Shown: positions 34,962 to 44,789 of the stretch, piece after piece | Position numbering within the stretch: the stretch's first letter is position 1 | Layout of the letters: the number at the start of each line of letters is the position of its first letter | Assembly: GCF_036077095.1 (NCBI RefSeq) | Contig: NZ_CP107960.1 | Location: forward strand, 1,054,001 to 1,118,000 | DNA length: 64,000 bases | Reading direction: 5' to 3' | Source: Streptomyces sp. NBC_00376 | GTDB lineage: Bacteria > Actinomycetota > Actinomycetes > Streptomycetales > Streptomycetaceae | Position numbers and translations under genes: made by a program | The notes under the pieces: model-generated | The model's database searches: none | Told to the model about the DNA's origin: nothing | Seen by the model: only the letters and a program-made list of their open reading frames with translations

Positions 34962-37103
34962 TCAGGTCACGAAGAAGATCCCGGCGTCGGTCCCGGCGGG
35001 CACGTACTCCGCGAGACGGGCCCGCAGGCTGTCCTCGCGCTGCGGCCGGTACAGGTCGTGGAAGGCGCCCATCTCGGCCCCGTCCTCGGCGCCGCGCCGG
35101 ATCTCCTCGGCGCACCGTTCGGCCAGCTCCCCGTACCAGGGGGTCCCGTAGCGCTCGGAGGTGAACAGCGGCCGCACCTTCGCGGCGCCGCCGGGGCCCG
35201 TGAGGTCGGGCAGGCAACGGTAGCGGCGCGGGGTGCGTGACCCGGCGGGAACGCAGGAGAAGCGCATGCAGCCGATACCGCGCCGCGCGACGTGCAGCCG
35301 CCCCGTGAAGACCGAGTTCTCGGCGATGCGCACCGCGTGCGTGTGCACTTCGCCGATCACGGTGGAGCGGTGGATGTGCAGTACGGCATGCGCGTGCCGG
35401 CAGTCCGGTGCGGACAGCGCCTCCCGGTCGGGTCCTGTTGCGTCGAGTATCGAGTCGCGCAGGTGGATGTCGAGGGGTTCCTCGGACACCTCGTCGCCGA
35501 TGACCTCGATGGTGCCGAGGACGCTGTCCTCGATCTGGAGGCAGGCGGTGGTGCGTTCCAGGACGATGCTGGGCTCGTCGGGTGAGTGCGGAGCGCACTC
35601 CGGCTCCAGGGACCAGCCGGGAACGAGCGTCGAGTGCCGGACGACGACCGCGCCCATCGGGCCCGTGACGTTGATGCCGCGCCCGGCCACGAGCAGCCCG
35701 TCGAGCACGATGCGCGGTCGCTCCCCGGGGGCGCAGTCCTCCGGCACGGCACGGACGTTGAGGGCGTCGGGCCGGTTGCTGTACCAGTCCAGGAGCCGGA
35801 TGACGGGACGTGCGCCCTCCGCGGCACGGAGCTCGAAGCGGTCGCCCGGGTCGAGGTCGAAGTCCAGCTGTTCCTGGTAGGCGCCGCTGTGGGTGATCTC
35901 GACGATGCCGTCGGGCCCGCAGGTGCCCGCCCGGCGGTCGTGCTGCCAGGCCCGGTAGGCGTCCATGATCTGCCGGTACGTCTGGCCGGGGCCCACCCGG
36001 TACACGGTGGCGTCGGGCCGCTCGACGCGGTCGCGCGGGTACTGGCCGCCGCCCATGTCGGCGCCGAACGCGTAGTGGTAGTCGACCCATACGCCCTGCC
36101 GGGGCGCGGACCGCGCGCCGAACGCGATCCGTCCCAGCTCGGGGTCGACGGCGACCTGTCCGCGCCGCGGCCGGTAGCGCCACTGCGAAAGGTCGGCGAC
36201 CACGATGTCGGACAGCGGCACGGGCTCGTCCTCGCCGTCGCGGCGGATGACGAAGCTCTTGCCGGGCCCGTAGTAGTCGGCGAGCCGGTCGTGCAGTTGG
36301 CGGCGCCGGATGAACGCCGGAACGTTGTCGACCGTCGCGATGTGGGTGGCGGACGGCTCCGGTTCCGGCTTGGTGACCAGCGGGCTGTCGTTGCCGAGGA
36401 TGGAGAAGGTGTACAGGTTGCGGGCCCGGTCGATGCAGTACGCGGGTGACGTGGTCAGCGGATACGCCTTGAGCCGCCATACGAACAGCGCCACCCCGGC
36501 CGGGCTCAAGCCCCCTTGCCGGTAGCGGGAATCGGCGCGCCGCACATCCACCGCGCGGGAGACCGCCCCGAAGGGCCCGCCGGCCAGGTCGAGCGCCGCG
36601 CCGTCGCGCAGGTCGGCTGTCCGCCCGCGCTCGATGCGGTGCCCGGCCCCGTCCGAGTACAGCTTGACCGGCTGTTGATGGGAGACGAGCCGCGACAGCT
36701 CGACCGCGCGGGCGGGCCAGTTCGCGACCTGCTCGGAGATCTCCTCCAGGAGGTGCAGGGTGCCCTTGCGGCGCCGGTTGGCGACGGTCGCGGCGACATC
36801 GCGACGTGGCGCGATGGCCTGCTCCAGTCCGGCCGTAGTGGCCCCGCGCAGGCCGGGGGCGAGGACCCGCTCGTAGCCGGGCAGGGTCCGGTAGCCCACG
36901 AGGTCGCCGAGGTAGGGCAGTACCCAGGGCGCGGCCGTCTCCACGAACAGGTCCTCGTAGCCCTGCTCGACACCGTCGCGCACCCGGTCCAGCTGTTCGG
37001 CCATGACGGCGAGCAGAGCCCGCAGCGGCTCGCCCTCCTCGGCGTCGCGCAGTCGGTGCCACTGGGGCAGCAGATCGGCGAGGCCGTCCGGCTCTCGGGA
37101 CAT
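34962..37103 (-). CDS. eCIS fibre/baseplate outer protein with beta-helix region
   Basis: A 713-residue protein. The N-terminal 130 residues resemble the tail-P2-I/phage tail-protein domain (LLPQWHRLRDAEEGEPLRALLAVMAEQLDRV and WVLPYLGDLVGYR), which attaches to the baseplate. From about residue 400 there is a repetitive beta pattern (VVVRHSTLVPGWSL, IVLERTTACLQIEDSVLGTIEVIGD, LHIHRSTVIGEV) that looks like a right-handed beta-helix, as in receptor-binding fibres. ATG 37103 sits one base into the stop of the upstream gene and seven bases after GGAGG. It is a candidate for target recognition or for surface decoration. Confidence 0.82.
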   Translation of the reverse strand: MSREPDGLADLLPQWHRLRDAEEGEPLRALLAVMAEQLDRVRDGVEQGYEDLFVETAAPWVLPYLGDLVGYRTLPGYERVLAPGLRGATTAGLEQAIAPRRDVAATVANRRRKGTLHLLEEISEQVANWPARAVELSRLVSHQQPVKLYSDGAGHRIERGRTADLRDGAALDLAGGPFGAVSRAVDVRRADSRYRQGGLSPAGVALFVWRLKAYPLTTSPAYCIDRARNLYTFSILGNDSPLVTKPEPEPSATHIATVDNVPAFIRRRQLHDRLADYYGPGKSFVIRRDGEDEPVPLSDIVVADLSQWRYRPRRGQVAVDPELGRIAFGARSAPRQGVWVDYHYAFGADMGGGQYPRDRVERPDATVYRVGPGQTYRQIMDAYRAWQHDRRAGTCGPDGIVEITHSGAYQEQLDFDLDPGDRFELRAAEGARPVIRLLDWYSNRPDALNVRAVPEDCAPGERPRIVLDGLLVAGRGINVTGPMGAVVVRHSTLVPGWSLEPECAPHSPDEPSIVLERTTACLQIEDSVLGTIEVIGDEVSEEPLDIHLRDSILDATGPDREALSAPDCRHAHAVLHIHRSTVIGEVHTHAVRIAENSVFTGRLHVARRGIGCMRFSCVPAGSRTPRRYRCLPDLTGPGGAAKVRPLFTSERYGTPWYGELAERCAEEIRRGAEDGAEMGAFHDLYRPQREDSLRARLAEYVPAGTDAGIFFVT

Positions 37104-40100
37104 CACTTGACCTCCGTGAGAACGATCGTGTCCGCGGCCTTCGGCGACAGCATGACGAGCTGTGCCGGGCGGATGCCGCGGAAGACGTACACCGAACGCC
37201 CCCTGGCCAGACGCCGGGTGTCGGTGATGTCGGGGTTGAGGCGCAGCAGTTCGGCGAGCGGCAGCCCGTAGCGGGCGCTGACGGCCGACAGCGTCTCGCC
37301 GTCCTTGTCGCGCACGGTGTGGACGCGTTCGTCGTACGTCGCCGAGCGCGCCGGGACGACGGGGCGCGGTGGACCGGGGTCGGTGACCAGATCGGCCAGC
37401 TCGCCGGGGGTCGCCGAGGCGGGGACTCCGGTGAACACGTCGACGTCCAGGTAGTCGACGCCCGGCACCGAGTGCGCCGTGGCGAGGACCTCGGACAGGG
37501 CGGCGGGCCGGGCCAGCTCCCGTCCCTCGAAGCCGAGTCGGCGAAGCAGCGCCTGGCGCAGCCGCGGCTCGACGCTCTCCCAGGAGTGGTCGCGGGCCAC
37601 CTTGACCCTGGCCGCGAGGAGCAGCACCACGAGTTCGCGTACGTCGACCCGCACGGTCAGGCGCGGGTCGCCGTACTCGGCGAGGGAGGCGCGCAGGGAG
37701 CGCAGCAGGTCCGACTCGCCGGTGTGATCGGCGATCGGGACGTCGTCCGTGCCGGCGACCGTGACATGCAGCAACCGCCTTCTGCCATCGAAGAGTTCAC
37801 GGGCCGAGGCCCGGCCGATCCCGGCGCGGGAACGGGCGAAGTCCTCGTAGTCGGGGGCCGAGACGAGGCGGTCCAGGGCCGCGACCGACAACGGAATGGT
37901 GCGGCGGGTGAGCGCCGGCGCGTCCGCGTCGGCGCCACCGGTGGCGGGCCGCGGATTGGTGACCGCGGTGACGCCGAGGGGGCGGGTGACGGCCTGGGTG
38001 ATGCGGTCCGCGTCGACATTGGCGGCCTTGCCGGTGCCGAAGCGGTAGCGGGCGCGGACGTTCTCGTGGCCGCTGGGCAGCCGGGCGCCGTGCACTCCGT
38101 CGCCGAAGGTCACGGTGGTGCGGCCGTCCGCGGTGGTGCCGGTGATGTAGACGCGGTCGCGGGGGCCGCGTCCTGCGAGGCTGTCGACGGCGTGCCAGAG
38201 CAGACCGTCGACGCGTACCTCGAGGGCGGGTGTGGCGCCCAGAGGGGTGTCGGCGGCCATCCAGGTGAGCGGGGACTGCCAGAGCGCGAAGGTCTGGTCG
38301 GTGCGCTCGGAGTCGCCGCTGCCGATGGGTTCGTCGCGGCTCTCGCCGTGGGTCGCCTCCACCACGTTGCCGAGGATCCGAACCGTCTCGCGGCGGTAGC
38401 GGTGGGCGAGGTCGGCGGTGAGCGTGAGCCTGGTGTGGGAGGGCCCGTCCGGGGCGGTCGGGTCGGTGGCCCGCTCGGCCTCGGCGATCACCACGACCTC
38501 GGTGTCCTCGACGCCGGCCGTGCCGGGGATGTCGCTGCGCTCCCCGCTGACGATGAGCGTCCGGCCGCGCCGCAGGCCCTCGTGCAGGTCGGCCAGCTCG
38601 ATCTCGTTGCCGTGGACGTCCTCGCCGAGCGGCTCGTCCGCCATTCGCAGCGGCTCCCCTGCCGCGTACACCGTGGTGTCCCTGATGTGCGAGAGCAGCA
38701 CGTCCTTCTCGTCCAACCACGGGTCGGCGAGGACGAGTTCGGTGCCGCGCCCGGTGATCCCGTAGTTGGCGTACGCGGCCGTGCGCACCGCCATGACCTT
38801 GGTGGTGACGAATCCCAGGTCCGGTTCGCCGGGCGGGCGGGTCTGCCGGCTCTTCCCGGGGCGCAGGACCGCGACCCAGCTGCCGACGGTGATGGCGTCC
38901 TGCACGCTGTCCAGTTGCAGGATCGTGCGGTCGACCGGCTCGGGCCTGCCTGCGATGACGATCTCCACGTCCGGCTGGGTACCGGCCGCCGTGTACTTGA
39001 GCGTCACCTCGTACCCGTCGCGCGTGACCTGCTGGGGCACGCCGGGCAGCAGGATCACCGGCTCGGACGAGCCGTTGCTGACGACGACCTGGATGCGGTT
39101 GGCGTCGTCGGGCCGGGACACGAACAGGCCGAGTTCGGGCAGCCCCGCGTGCAGCCGGGCGGTGACGCCGGGCTCCTGGGAGTCGGTGGGGCGCCGGGCC
39201 AGCCAGCTCAGTTCGCGGTCCGGGGCGGTGCGGGTCGACAGGTCGACGGTGCCGGGGCCGAGTGGGAACGTCGGGATGTTCGACTGGCCGAGCAGGTTCT
39301 CCGACCGCTGGTCGGACGCGCTGCCCTCGATGTACTGGAACTCCGCCTTCTCCGGGACCTTGCCCGAGGTGTCGAAGACGACGCGCATGCTGGTCAGTAC
39401 GGCGCCGGTGAGCGGCCAGTCGGCGGTGCGGACGACCCGGCCGCGGTCGTCCTGGACCGGTTTGAGCGGGGCCGTCGCTCCGAACGGGGCGGTCCGTACC
39501 CGCATGGCGAGGAGCTCGCGCAGCAGCTTGGGCGCACTCGGCGCCTTGGCCTCGCGCAGGGCCGACGGGAGGGTGCGGGCCAGGCCGGGGTGCAGGGCCG
39601 TGAGGAGACGGGCCGTGTCGGCACCCGGGGCCGGGACGGCGGGAGTGAGGCCGGCGCGGGCGGCCCGGCCGGTGGTGAGGGCGGGCACGAGGGCGGCCAG
39701 GGCGTCGAAGGCGGCGGCCCGGGGTTGTTGCCGCTGCGCGGTGTACTTCCGCACCGCGGCCCGCTCGTCCTCGTCCACCGGCCGGCCGGGCGCCAGATCC
39801 ATCGCCCGGTCGGCCAGTTCGGCGAGGACTGCCTCCAGCTGCTCGAACCAGGCCGCGACGTCCTCGTACGCCTCGGCGAGGACCTGCGCCTCACCGAGTC
39901 GCTCCACCGGCTCGGACAGCCGGTCGGCGAGCTTCCCCGGCGTCCTGATGCCCGGCAGGTCGGCCCGCAGGGGTGCGAGCACCTGCTGGTCGAACTCCTC
40001 GATGAACAGGCTGACCGGCCGCGGGTTGGGCACCTGCGGCGTGGGCGGCTCCTCGCCCGGCTCACCCGGTCCCTCCGGTTCGGCGACCCAGCGCCGCACC

Positions 40101-40894
40101 TCGTCGACGAGCTCCGTCAGGGTCGGCGGCGCCGATATGGGCAGGCCGATACCGGTGATGTCTTCGTCCCGGTCGACGCGGACCTTCGCGATGGGCGCGA
40201 GGCGCCGGTCGCCGCCCGCCTTCTCCTCGAAGACGAACAGCAGCTGGTCGCCCGTGTGCAGGGAGTGGTCGGCGCCCTCGACGAACAGCTCGGAGCGGCG
40301 CTCCACGTCGTCCGGGGTGATGAGCGTGGCCCGGCGGCGGCGCACCTCGAGCTCGTTCCAGTCCCAGCGGGCCATCAGGTCCCGGCCCGTCTCGAAGGTC
40401 AGGGACTCCTCGTCGGCGGAGGCGGGCACGGAGTGGCTGCGCGCGCCGCGCTGGATGAGCACGGGCAGCGCCTCGGCCCGCGGGTCCCGGTCGAGGCGGT
40501 ACGCGAGGTGGGTGGAGGCTGCGACGCCTGGGCGTGGCCGGTGTCCGACCAGCCGGCCCAGCAGCACCAGCGAGCGGTGCTCGTTGGCGGTGCGCACATA
40601 GGCCTCGTCGGCGATCCGCTCGGAGTGGAAGGTGAGCAGGTCCCCGAGGACGGCGGTGGCGTCCAGCAGGCCGAGCGCCGGGTCGTCGGGGGTACGGACG
40701 GTGAGCCGGTCCAGTGCCGGGTAGGCGGGTGAGGCGAGCCGGTCGTGGAGGGCTGCCAGGAAGGAGCCGTAGTCGCCGACCCGGTAGTCGAGTGCGGTAC
40801 GGCCCGGCGGGTTGTGCGGGGCGGACGGCGCCCGGCGCTCGTCGTGACCGCCGCCGCACGCGCCGCCGCAGGTGCACTCGTCGGAGTCACTCAT
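37103..40894 (-). CDS. eCIS baseplate assembly protein 2 (Afp12/gp7-like)
   Basis: A 1263-residue baseplate protein of the putative-baseplate-assembly (Baseplate_J-related) group. The N-terminus has a Cys-rich CTCGGACGGG stretch that could bind metal. The first third carries LLDATAVLGDLLTFHSERIADEAYV, similar to the equivalent motif in its upstream neighbour, and the C-terminal half contains the J-like ITQAVTRPLGVTAVTNPRPATGG region. The last 90 residues include a LysM-like end (DGETLSAVSARYGLPLAELLRLNPDI). It overlaps both neighbours. It probably forms the outer baseplate wedge together with the 1047-residue protein. Confidence 0.85.
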   Translation of the reverse strand: MSDSDECTCGGACGGGHDERRAPSAPHNPPGRTALDYRVGDYGSFLAALHDRLASPAYPALDRLTVRTPDDPALGLLDATAVLGDLLTFHSERIADEAYVRTANEHRSLVLLGRLVGHRPRPGVAASTHLAYRLDRDPRAEALPVLIQRGARSHSVPASADEESLTFETGRDLMARWDWNELEVRRRRATLITPDDVERRSELFVEGADHSLHTGDQLLFVFEEKAGGDRRLAPIAKVRVDRDEDITGIGLPISAPPTLTELVDEVRRWVAEPEGPGEPGEEPPTPQVPNPRPVSLFIEEFDQQVLAPLRADLPGIRTPGKLADRLSEPVERLGEAQVLAEAYEDVAAWFEQLEAVLAELADRAMDLAPGRPVDEDERAAVRKYTAQRQQPRAAAFDALAALVPALTTGRAARAGLTPAVPAPGADTARLLTALHPGLARTLPSALREAKAPSAPKLLRELLAMRVRTAPFGATAPLKPVQDDRGRVVRTADWPLTGAVLTSMRVVFDTSGKVPEKAEFQYIEGSASDQRSENLLGQSNIPTFPLGPGTVDLSTRTAPDRELSWLARRPTDSQEPGVTARLHAGLPELGLFVSRPDDANRIQVVVSNGSSEPVILLPGVPQQVTRDGYEVTLKYTAAGTQPDVEIVIAGRPEPVDRTILQLDSVQDAITVGSWVAVLRPGKSRQTRPPGEPDLGFVTTKVMAVRTAAYANYGITGRGTELVLADPWLDEKDVLLSHIRDTTVYAAGEPLRMADEPLGEDVHGNEIELADLHEGLRRGRTLIVSGERSDIPGTAGVEDTEVVVIAEAERATDPTAPDGPSHTRLTLTADLAHRYRRETVRILGNVVEATHGESRDEPIGSGDSERTDQTFALWQSPLTWMAADTPLGATPALEVRVDGLLWHAVDSLAGRGPRDRVYITGTTADGRTTVTFGDGVHGARLPSGHENVRARYRFGTGKAANVDADRITQAVTRPLGVTAVTNPRPATGGADADAPALTRRTIPLSVAALDRLVSAPDYEDFARSRAGIGRASARELFDGRRRLLHVTVAGTDDVPIADHTGESDLLRSLRASLAEYGDPRLTVRVDVRELVVLLLAARVKVARDHSWESVEPRLRQALLRRLGFEGRELARPAALSEVLATAHSVPGVDYLDVDVFTGVPASATPGELADLVTDPGPPRPVVPARSATYDERVHTVRDKDGETLSAVSARYGLPLAELLRLNPDITDTRRLARGRSVYVFRGIRPAQLVMLSPKAADTIVLTEVK

Positions 40895-43800
40895 CGGGCA
40901 CCTCCCAGGGTGATCTCCAGGTGGCCGTTCTCGGGCCGGTCCGGATCGTTGTCGCAAGTGGCGATCGTCAGCGGGCCGAGCCGCAGCACGCCTTCCTCCC
41001 TCTCTCCGCGGTCCTCATCGAACAGGCGCCGCAACCGGGTGACCTGGACGCTCTCCACTCCCTGGACGGCGGCCGCGACCGCGACGAGACGGCTGAGCCG
41101 CACCGGCTCGCCGAAGGTCAGCGCGTCCGGGTGGAAGAAGCCGAGCCGTCCGCCGGGCAGCCGGCCGCGGCCGAGGACGCGGTACAGCTCGGCGAGGATC
41201 TGACCGTGCTGGTGCCCCGGCTTCGCGGTCACGCACAGCCCGATGTCCACCGGGGTCGGCCGGGCGGGGCTCACCACCAGGTCGTGGCCGATGCGCCGGT
41301 ACGTCTCCAGGGCGTGCGCGACCGAGTCGAGCAGGGCGGGCCCGGGGGTGCCGGTGCCGTACGCGTCGATCACGACGTGGACCTCCTGGACGCTGCCGGT
41401 CCACCGGATCTCGGCGGCGGCTCGCTGCACCCCGGGCAGAGCCGAGGCGAGCGCCGCGTAGTCCTCGGCGGTGACGGCGCGCAGCCGGGTTCGGCGCAGG
41501 TCGAGCGGGGCCAACTGCCGTACCTGTTGGAGGGGTTCGGGTTCCACTCCGCCGAGCGCGGGCAGCGGGTTGCGTACGCCCGCGACGGGGACCGGTGCGT
41601 CGTCCTCCCGGCAGACCACCAGGTGGTTGATGGCCTCGGCGCCGACGTTGCCGGCGGTGCCGCCACCGAGCCGGTAACGCAGCTCCAGGCGGGCGCCCGG
41701 GGTGGGCCGGGCGCCGTTCAGGCCGTCGCCGAAGCGCAGGGCGAGGCGGCCGTCGTCGTCGAGCTCACCGACGAAGTGCCGGTCGCGGGGACCGCTTTCG
41801 AGCAGGTCGCGGCGTGGCTCCCAGATGTGCTCGCCGTCGTGGACGCGCACGGCGGGCAGGGCACGGCACGGATCGTGGGCGAGGGCGGCGGAGGCCGGGC
41901 CGCGCAGGACGGGCTCGTCGGGGTGGAGTCCGGCCGCGTACGCCGGGCCCCAGCTGTGGGCGATCTCCCAGGCGATGTGTCCGTCGAGGACCGTGCCGGC
42001 GCGGGCGCGGGCGGTGAGGACCTCGATGCGGCGCAGTTTGCCCGCGATCAACCGGTCGCTCCGGTGGAGGAGTTCGCGCAGGGCGCGGACCGGATGGAGG
42101 TGGAGTTCGAGGTGTTCCAGGGTCTTCAGTCCGTAGAGGACGGTGAGTTCGGCGATCTCCGCCTCGTCGAGCCCGTCGCGGGAACGGGCGCTGCGCCACA
42201 GCTCGACCAGGCGCTGCCTGATCCGCTCGGGGATCGCCGCGAGCCGGTCGGCCTGGCCCTTGCTGACCTGGGCCGGGTCCGGGAAGGGGACGGCCTGGGT
42301 GATGGGTGAGCGGCCGGGCCTGGGGTGGAATCGGGGCTCGATGCCCGGGTAGACGGACTGGGCGAGGAGGGTTCTGAGTGCGGCGGCCTGGGCGTAGGAG
42401 GTACCGGGGACCACCCGCTCGCGGCCGTGCTGCCCGGCGAGTTCGAGACCGAGCCCGGCGCGGTCGGTCTCCGCCTCGCCGACGACGTCGAACAGCTCAC
42501 GGATGTCGTCCGCGCTCAGCGACGTACCGCATTCCGCCTTGTCGGCGAGGAAGTTGATGAGCCGGGCCGGTGCGTTGCCCTCGTCGCGGTCGGCGCAGCC
42601 GAAGGACGGAGTGCCGCAGGTGCCGGCCACGGCCGGGGCGTGCGGCACGGTCACCGTCTCGGGCAGGCCGTCGCCGCGCCGGGTCAGGGAGCGTCCGTGG
42701 TCGACGAGCACGACGTTGCCGCGCGCCAGGCTGACGTCCTCGACGGGTGCGCAGTCGCGGCCTTGGAGTGTGGCCAGGCACAGCGGGAAGCGCAGGGCGT
42801 CCTCGGCGGCCCAGGTGACGTCGAGGACGGGCTGGTCCTCGATGCGGTCGACGCCGGGGGTGACGGAGGTGAGGCGGACGGCCTGGCGGTGGGTGGGGTC
42901 GGCGTCGCCCGGGGTGCCGGTGCGCGGGCCCTTCACCTCTTCGAGGATCAGTACGTCGCCGGGGCGGAGGTCGAGCCGGCGCTCCTGGCAGAGCTCCGGA
43001 TCGCGCCACTCGTCGCGCAGGGTGGCGGCGGTCGCACCCTTGGGCAGGCCGGTCGCTTCGCCGCCCCAGGTCCACAGGCGGATCGCGTTGTGGGCGTCGA
43101 GCAGTCGCAGCGGCTCGTCGGCGGCGACCGGTTCGAAGACCTCGACCGCGCCGCGTTCGTCCAGGTCGGCGAGGTCCGCGTCGTCGATGACGGTGCCGGG
43201 TCCGGGGGTGTCGTGCGGGTCGAGGGCGCGGATGTCCACGGAGGCGAAGCGGAAGGTTCCCGGGAGCAGGGTGTGTTCGCCGGCCGTCTCGATGGCGACG
43301 TAGGCCCGTGCGCCCACGCCGTCGTGCATCGCGTAGTCGATGAGCCGTACGTGGCGGCGTACGGATATCCGGCGGCGGGCGGTGTCCAGGTACGCCTCGG
43401 TGGCGACCGCATCCTGCTGGTAGCTGATCCGGTCGCCGGTGTGGGCGAGCAGCTCGACCAGGGTCGTGCCGAGGTCGGCGGGGCTGCGCTCGGCCCAGTC
43501 GGGAGTGGTGAGCGCGAGCCGGTCCAGGAGCAGCTTGCGGATCGTCCCGTAGTCGCGGGCCGTGTAGTCGATGACCGGCGCCGCTGGGAAGCTCTCCCCC
43601 CGGTGGGGCGCTTCCTCGCAGTCGAACGGTGCCGGGCAGTCGGGACGGAAGACGAACCCGGCGCTGTGATAGCACTGGTCGAAGCCGCGGAAGGGCACCT
43701 CGCCGGGCCGCCCGTACGGATCGGCCTCCACCAGCGAGAGCCGGTAGCGGGAGGAGTCGCCCGCCCTGTCGAGGTTGACGTACAGGCGGTCGTCGAGCTC

Positions 43801-44034
43801 CGGGTCCTCCTCGCGCTCGACGCTCACGTCCTCGGCGCGGATGCCGGTGATGCGGCGGCCGCCGTCGATGCGTACGTTCTCCGGGCACAGGCCGTGCGGG
43901 GCCTTGCCGAGGAAGGTGACGGTGAGGGTGAGTCCGTCGTCGCTCACCTCGACGAAGTCGACTCCGTTGAGCTGTGCGGCTCTCACCTTGGCCCGCCTGG
44001 TGCCGGTCGTCGTTCCTGTCGTGGTGCTGTTCAC
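40891..44034 (-). CDS. eCIS baseplate J-like assembly protein 1 (Afp11/gp6-like)
   Basis: A 1047-residue protein that starts at GTG overlapping the stop of the gp25 gene (GTGA). It contains DYTARDYGTIRKLLLDRL and DLGTTLVELLAHTGDRISYQQDAVATEAYLDTARRR, typical of putative baseplate assembly proteins. The middle region has RDRHFVGELDDDGRLALRFGDGLNGARP and a C-terminal J-like region (LGGGTAGNVGAEAINHL, ALPGVQRAAAEIRWTG). In T4-type machines gp6 joins the wedge around the hub; the same role is inferred here. Confidence 0.88.
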   Translation of the reverse strand: MNSTTTGTTTGTRRAKVRAAQLNGVDFVEVSDDGLTLTVTFLGKAPHGLCPENVRIDGGRRITGIRAEDVSVEREEDPELDDRLYVNLDRAGDSSRYRLSLVEADPYGRPGEVPFRGFDQCYHSAGFVFRPDCPAPFDCEEAPHRGESFPAAPVIDYTARDYGTIRKLLLDRLALTTPDWAERSPADLGTTLVELLAHTGDRISYQQDAVATEAYLDTARRRISVRRHVRLIDYAMHDGVGARAYVAIETAGEHTLLPGTFRFASVDIRALDPHDTPGPGTVIDDADLADLDERGAVEVFEPVAADEPLRLLDAHNAIRLWTWGGEATGLPKGATAATLRDEWRDPELCQERRLDLRPGDVLILEEVKGPRTGTPGDADPTHRQAVRLTSVTPGVDRIEDQPVLDVTWAAEDALRFPLCLATLQGRDCAPVEDVSLARGNVVLVDHGRSLTRRGDGLPETVTVPHAPAVAGTCGTPSFGCADRDEGNAPARLINFLADKAECGTSLSADDIRELFDVVGEAETDRAGLGLELAGQHGRERVVPGTSYAQAAALRTLLAQSVYPGIEPRFHPRPGRSPITQAVPFPDPAQVSKGQADRLAAIPERIRQRLVELWRSARSRDGLDEAEIAELTVLYGLKTLEHLELHLHPVRALRELLHRSDRLIAGKLRRIEVLTARARAGTVLDGHIAWEIAHSWGPAYAAGLHPDEPVLRGPASAALAHDPCRALPAVRVHDGEHIWEPRRDLLESGPRDRHFVGELDDDGRLALRFGDGLNGARPTPGARLELRYRLGGGTAGNVGAEAINHLVVCREDDAPVPVAGVRNPLPALGGVEPEPLQQVRQLAPLDLRRTRLRAVTAEDYAALASALPGVQRAAAEIRWTGSVQEVHVVIDAYGTGTPGPALLDSVAHALETYRRIGHDLVVSPARPTPVDIGLCVTAKPGHQHGQILAELYRVLGRGRLPGGRLGFFHPDALTFGEPVRLSRLVAVAAAVQGVESVQVTRLRRLFDEDRGEREEGVLRLGPLTIATCDNDPDRPENGHLEITLGGAR

Positions 44035-44417
44035 GCCTGGGCCCTCCCTTCGAAGACGTCGTCACGGCGGGTCCCGGTGACGCGCACCGCGTAGGCGAGG
44101 TGGACGCGTACGACGTTCTCGTCGCTCTCCATGTCAAGGGCCTCGACCTCGATCAGGTCGCCGAGCCAGCGCTGCAGAGCGGCCTGTACGGACAGCTCAA
44201 GGGTGCTGGTCAGCTCGGGGCTGCTGGGCGAGAACACCAGGTCGCGGAGTCCGCAGCCGAAGTCGGGGCGCATCACGCGCTCACCGGGGCTGGTGAACAG
44301 CAACTGCTCGATCAGGTCCCGTACGTGCTCGTCGTGATCCGCGTGCGCGGTACGCCCCCGCCGGTCGACCCGGAACGGGAAGGCAATGTCGCTGCGGACC
44401 CTGGTCCGTCGGCTCAT
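44031..44417 (-). CDS. eCIS gp25-like baseplate wedge protein
   Basis: A 128-residue protein of the GPW/gp25 family. It has IAFPFRVDRRGRTAHADHDEHVRDLIEQLLFTSPGERVMRPDFGCGLRDLVF, where the LLFTSPGERVMRP motif is diagnostic. In contractile systems gp25 seeds sheath attachment to the baseplate. ATG 44417 overlaps the PAAR-gene stop (ATGA), and its own stop overlaps the baseplate J gene. Confidence 0.93.
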   Translation of the reverse strand: MSRRTRVRSDIAFPFRVDRRGRTAHADHDEHVRDLIEQLLFTSPGERVMRPDFGCGLRDLVFSPSSPELTSTLELSVQAALQRWLGDLIEVEALDMESDENVVRVHLAYAVRVTGTRRDDVFEGRAQA

Positions 44418-44767
44418 GGGACGGTCACCTCTCGCTGCGTGGCCTGTACGAAGGGCGGCCCCTGGGCGACGGACGCCGCCGAGAAGCACTGGGCCGCGGA
44501 GGTGTCGAGCAGCACGGGCGCGCCGTCGACGGTGATGCCGGTGTCCTCCGCGGTGAAGCGGACGGCCACACAGGGTGAGGGCACACCGTCGACGGTGTGC
44601 GGGCAGCCGGCGACCACATGGGTGTGCGCGCCGGTGAGGACCGGCACCCCGTTGAGGAGCACCGGTCCGTTCGATGGCGTGGCGGTCGTGACACGGCCGC
44701 CGTGCGGGCAGCTGATCACGGCGTCCTCGCCGAGCAGATTCCCGGATGCTCCGGTTGTCCCGGACAC
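44414..44767 (-). CDS. eCIS PAAR-like spike tip protein
   Basis: A 117-residue protein with three cysteine/histidine-rich elements (SCPHGGRV, AHTHVVAGCPH, SPCVAVRF) that fit the metal-binding tip of PAAR-like (DUF4280-type) proteins. They cap the VgrG/gp5 spike and sharpen it. It starts at GTG 44767 with GGGGGAAG upstream and lies directly after the spike gene, as expected for Afp10 position. The short length leaves little room for a toxin extension. Confidence 0.82.
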   Translation of the reverse strand: MSGTTGASGNLLGEDAVISCPHGGRVTTATPSNGPVLLNGVPVLTGAHTHVVAGCPHTVDGVPSPCVAVRFTAEDTGITVDGAPVLLDTSAAQCFSAASVAQGPPFVQATQREVTVP

Positions 44768-44789
44768 TTCGATTCTTCCCCCGTCCTGT

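Noticed and set aside
37319..40732. A 1137-codon plus-strand frame opposite the second baseplate gene
   Set aside because: Gly/Arg/Asp/Val-rich shadow of a real gene with clear baseplate motifs on the other strand; no homology pattern.
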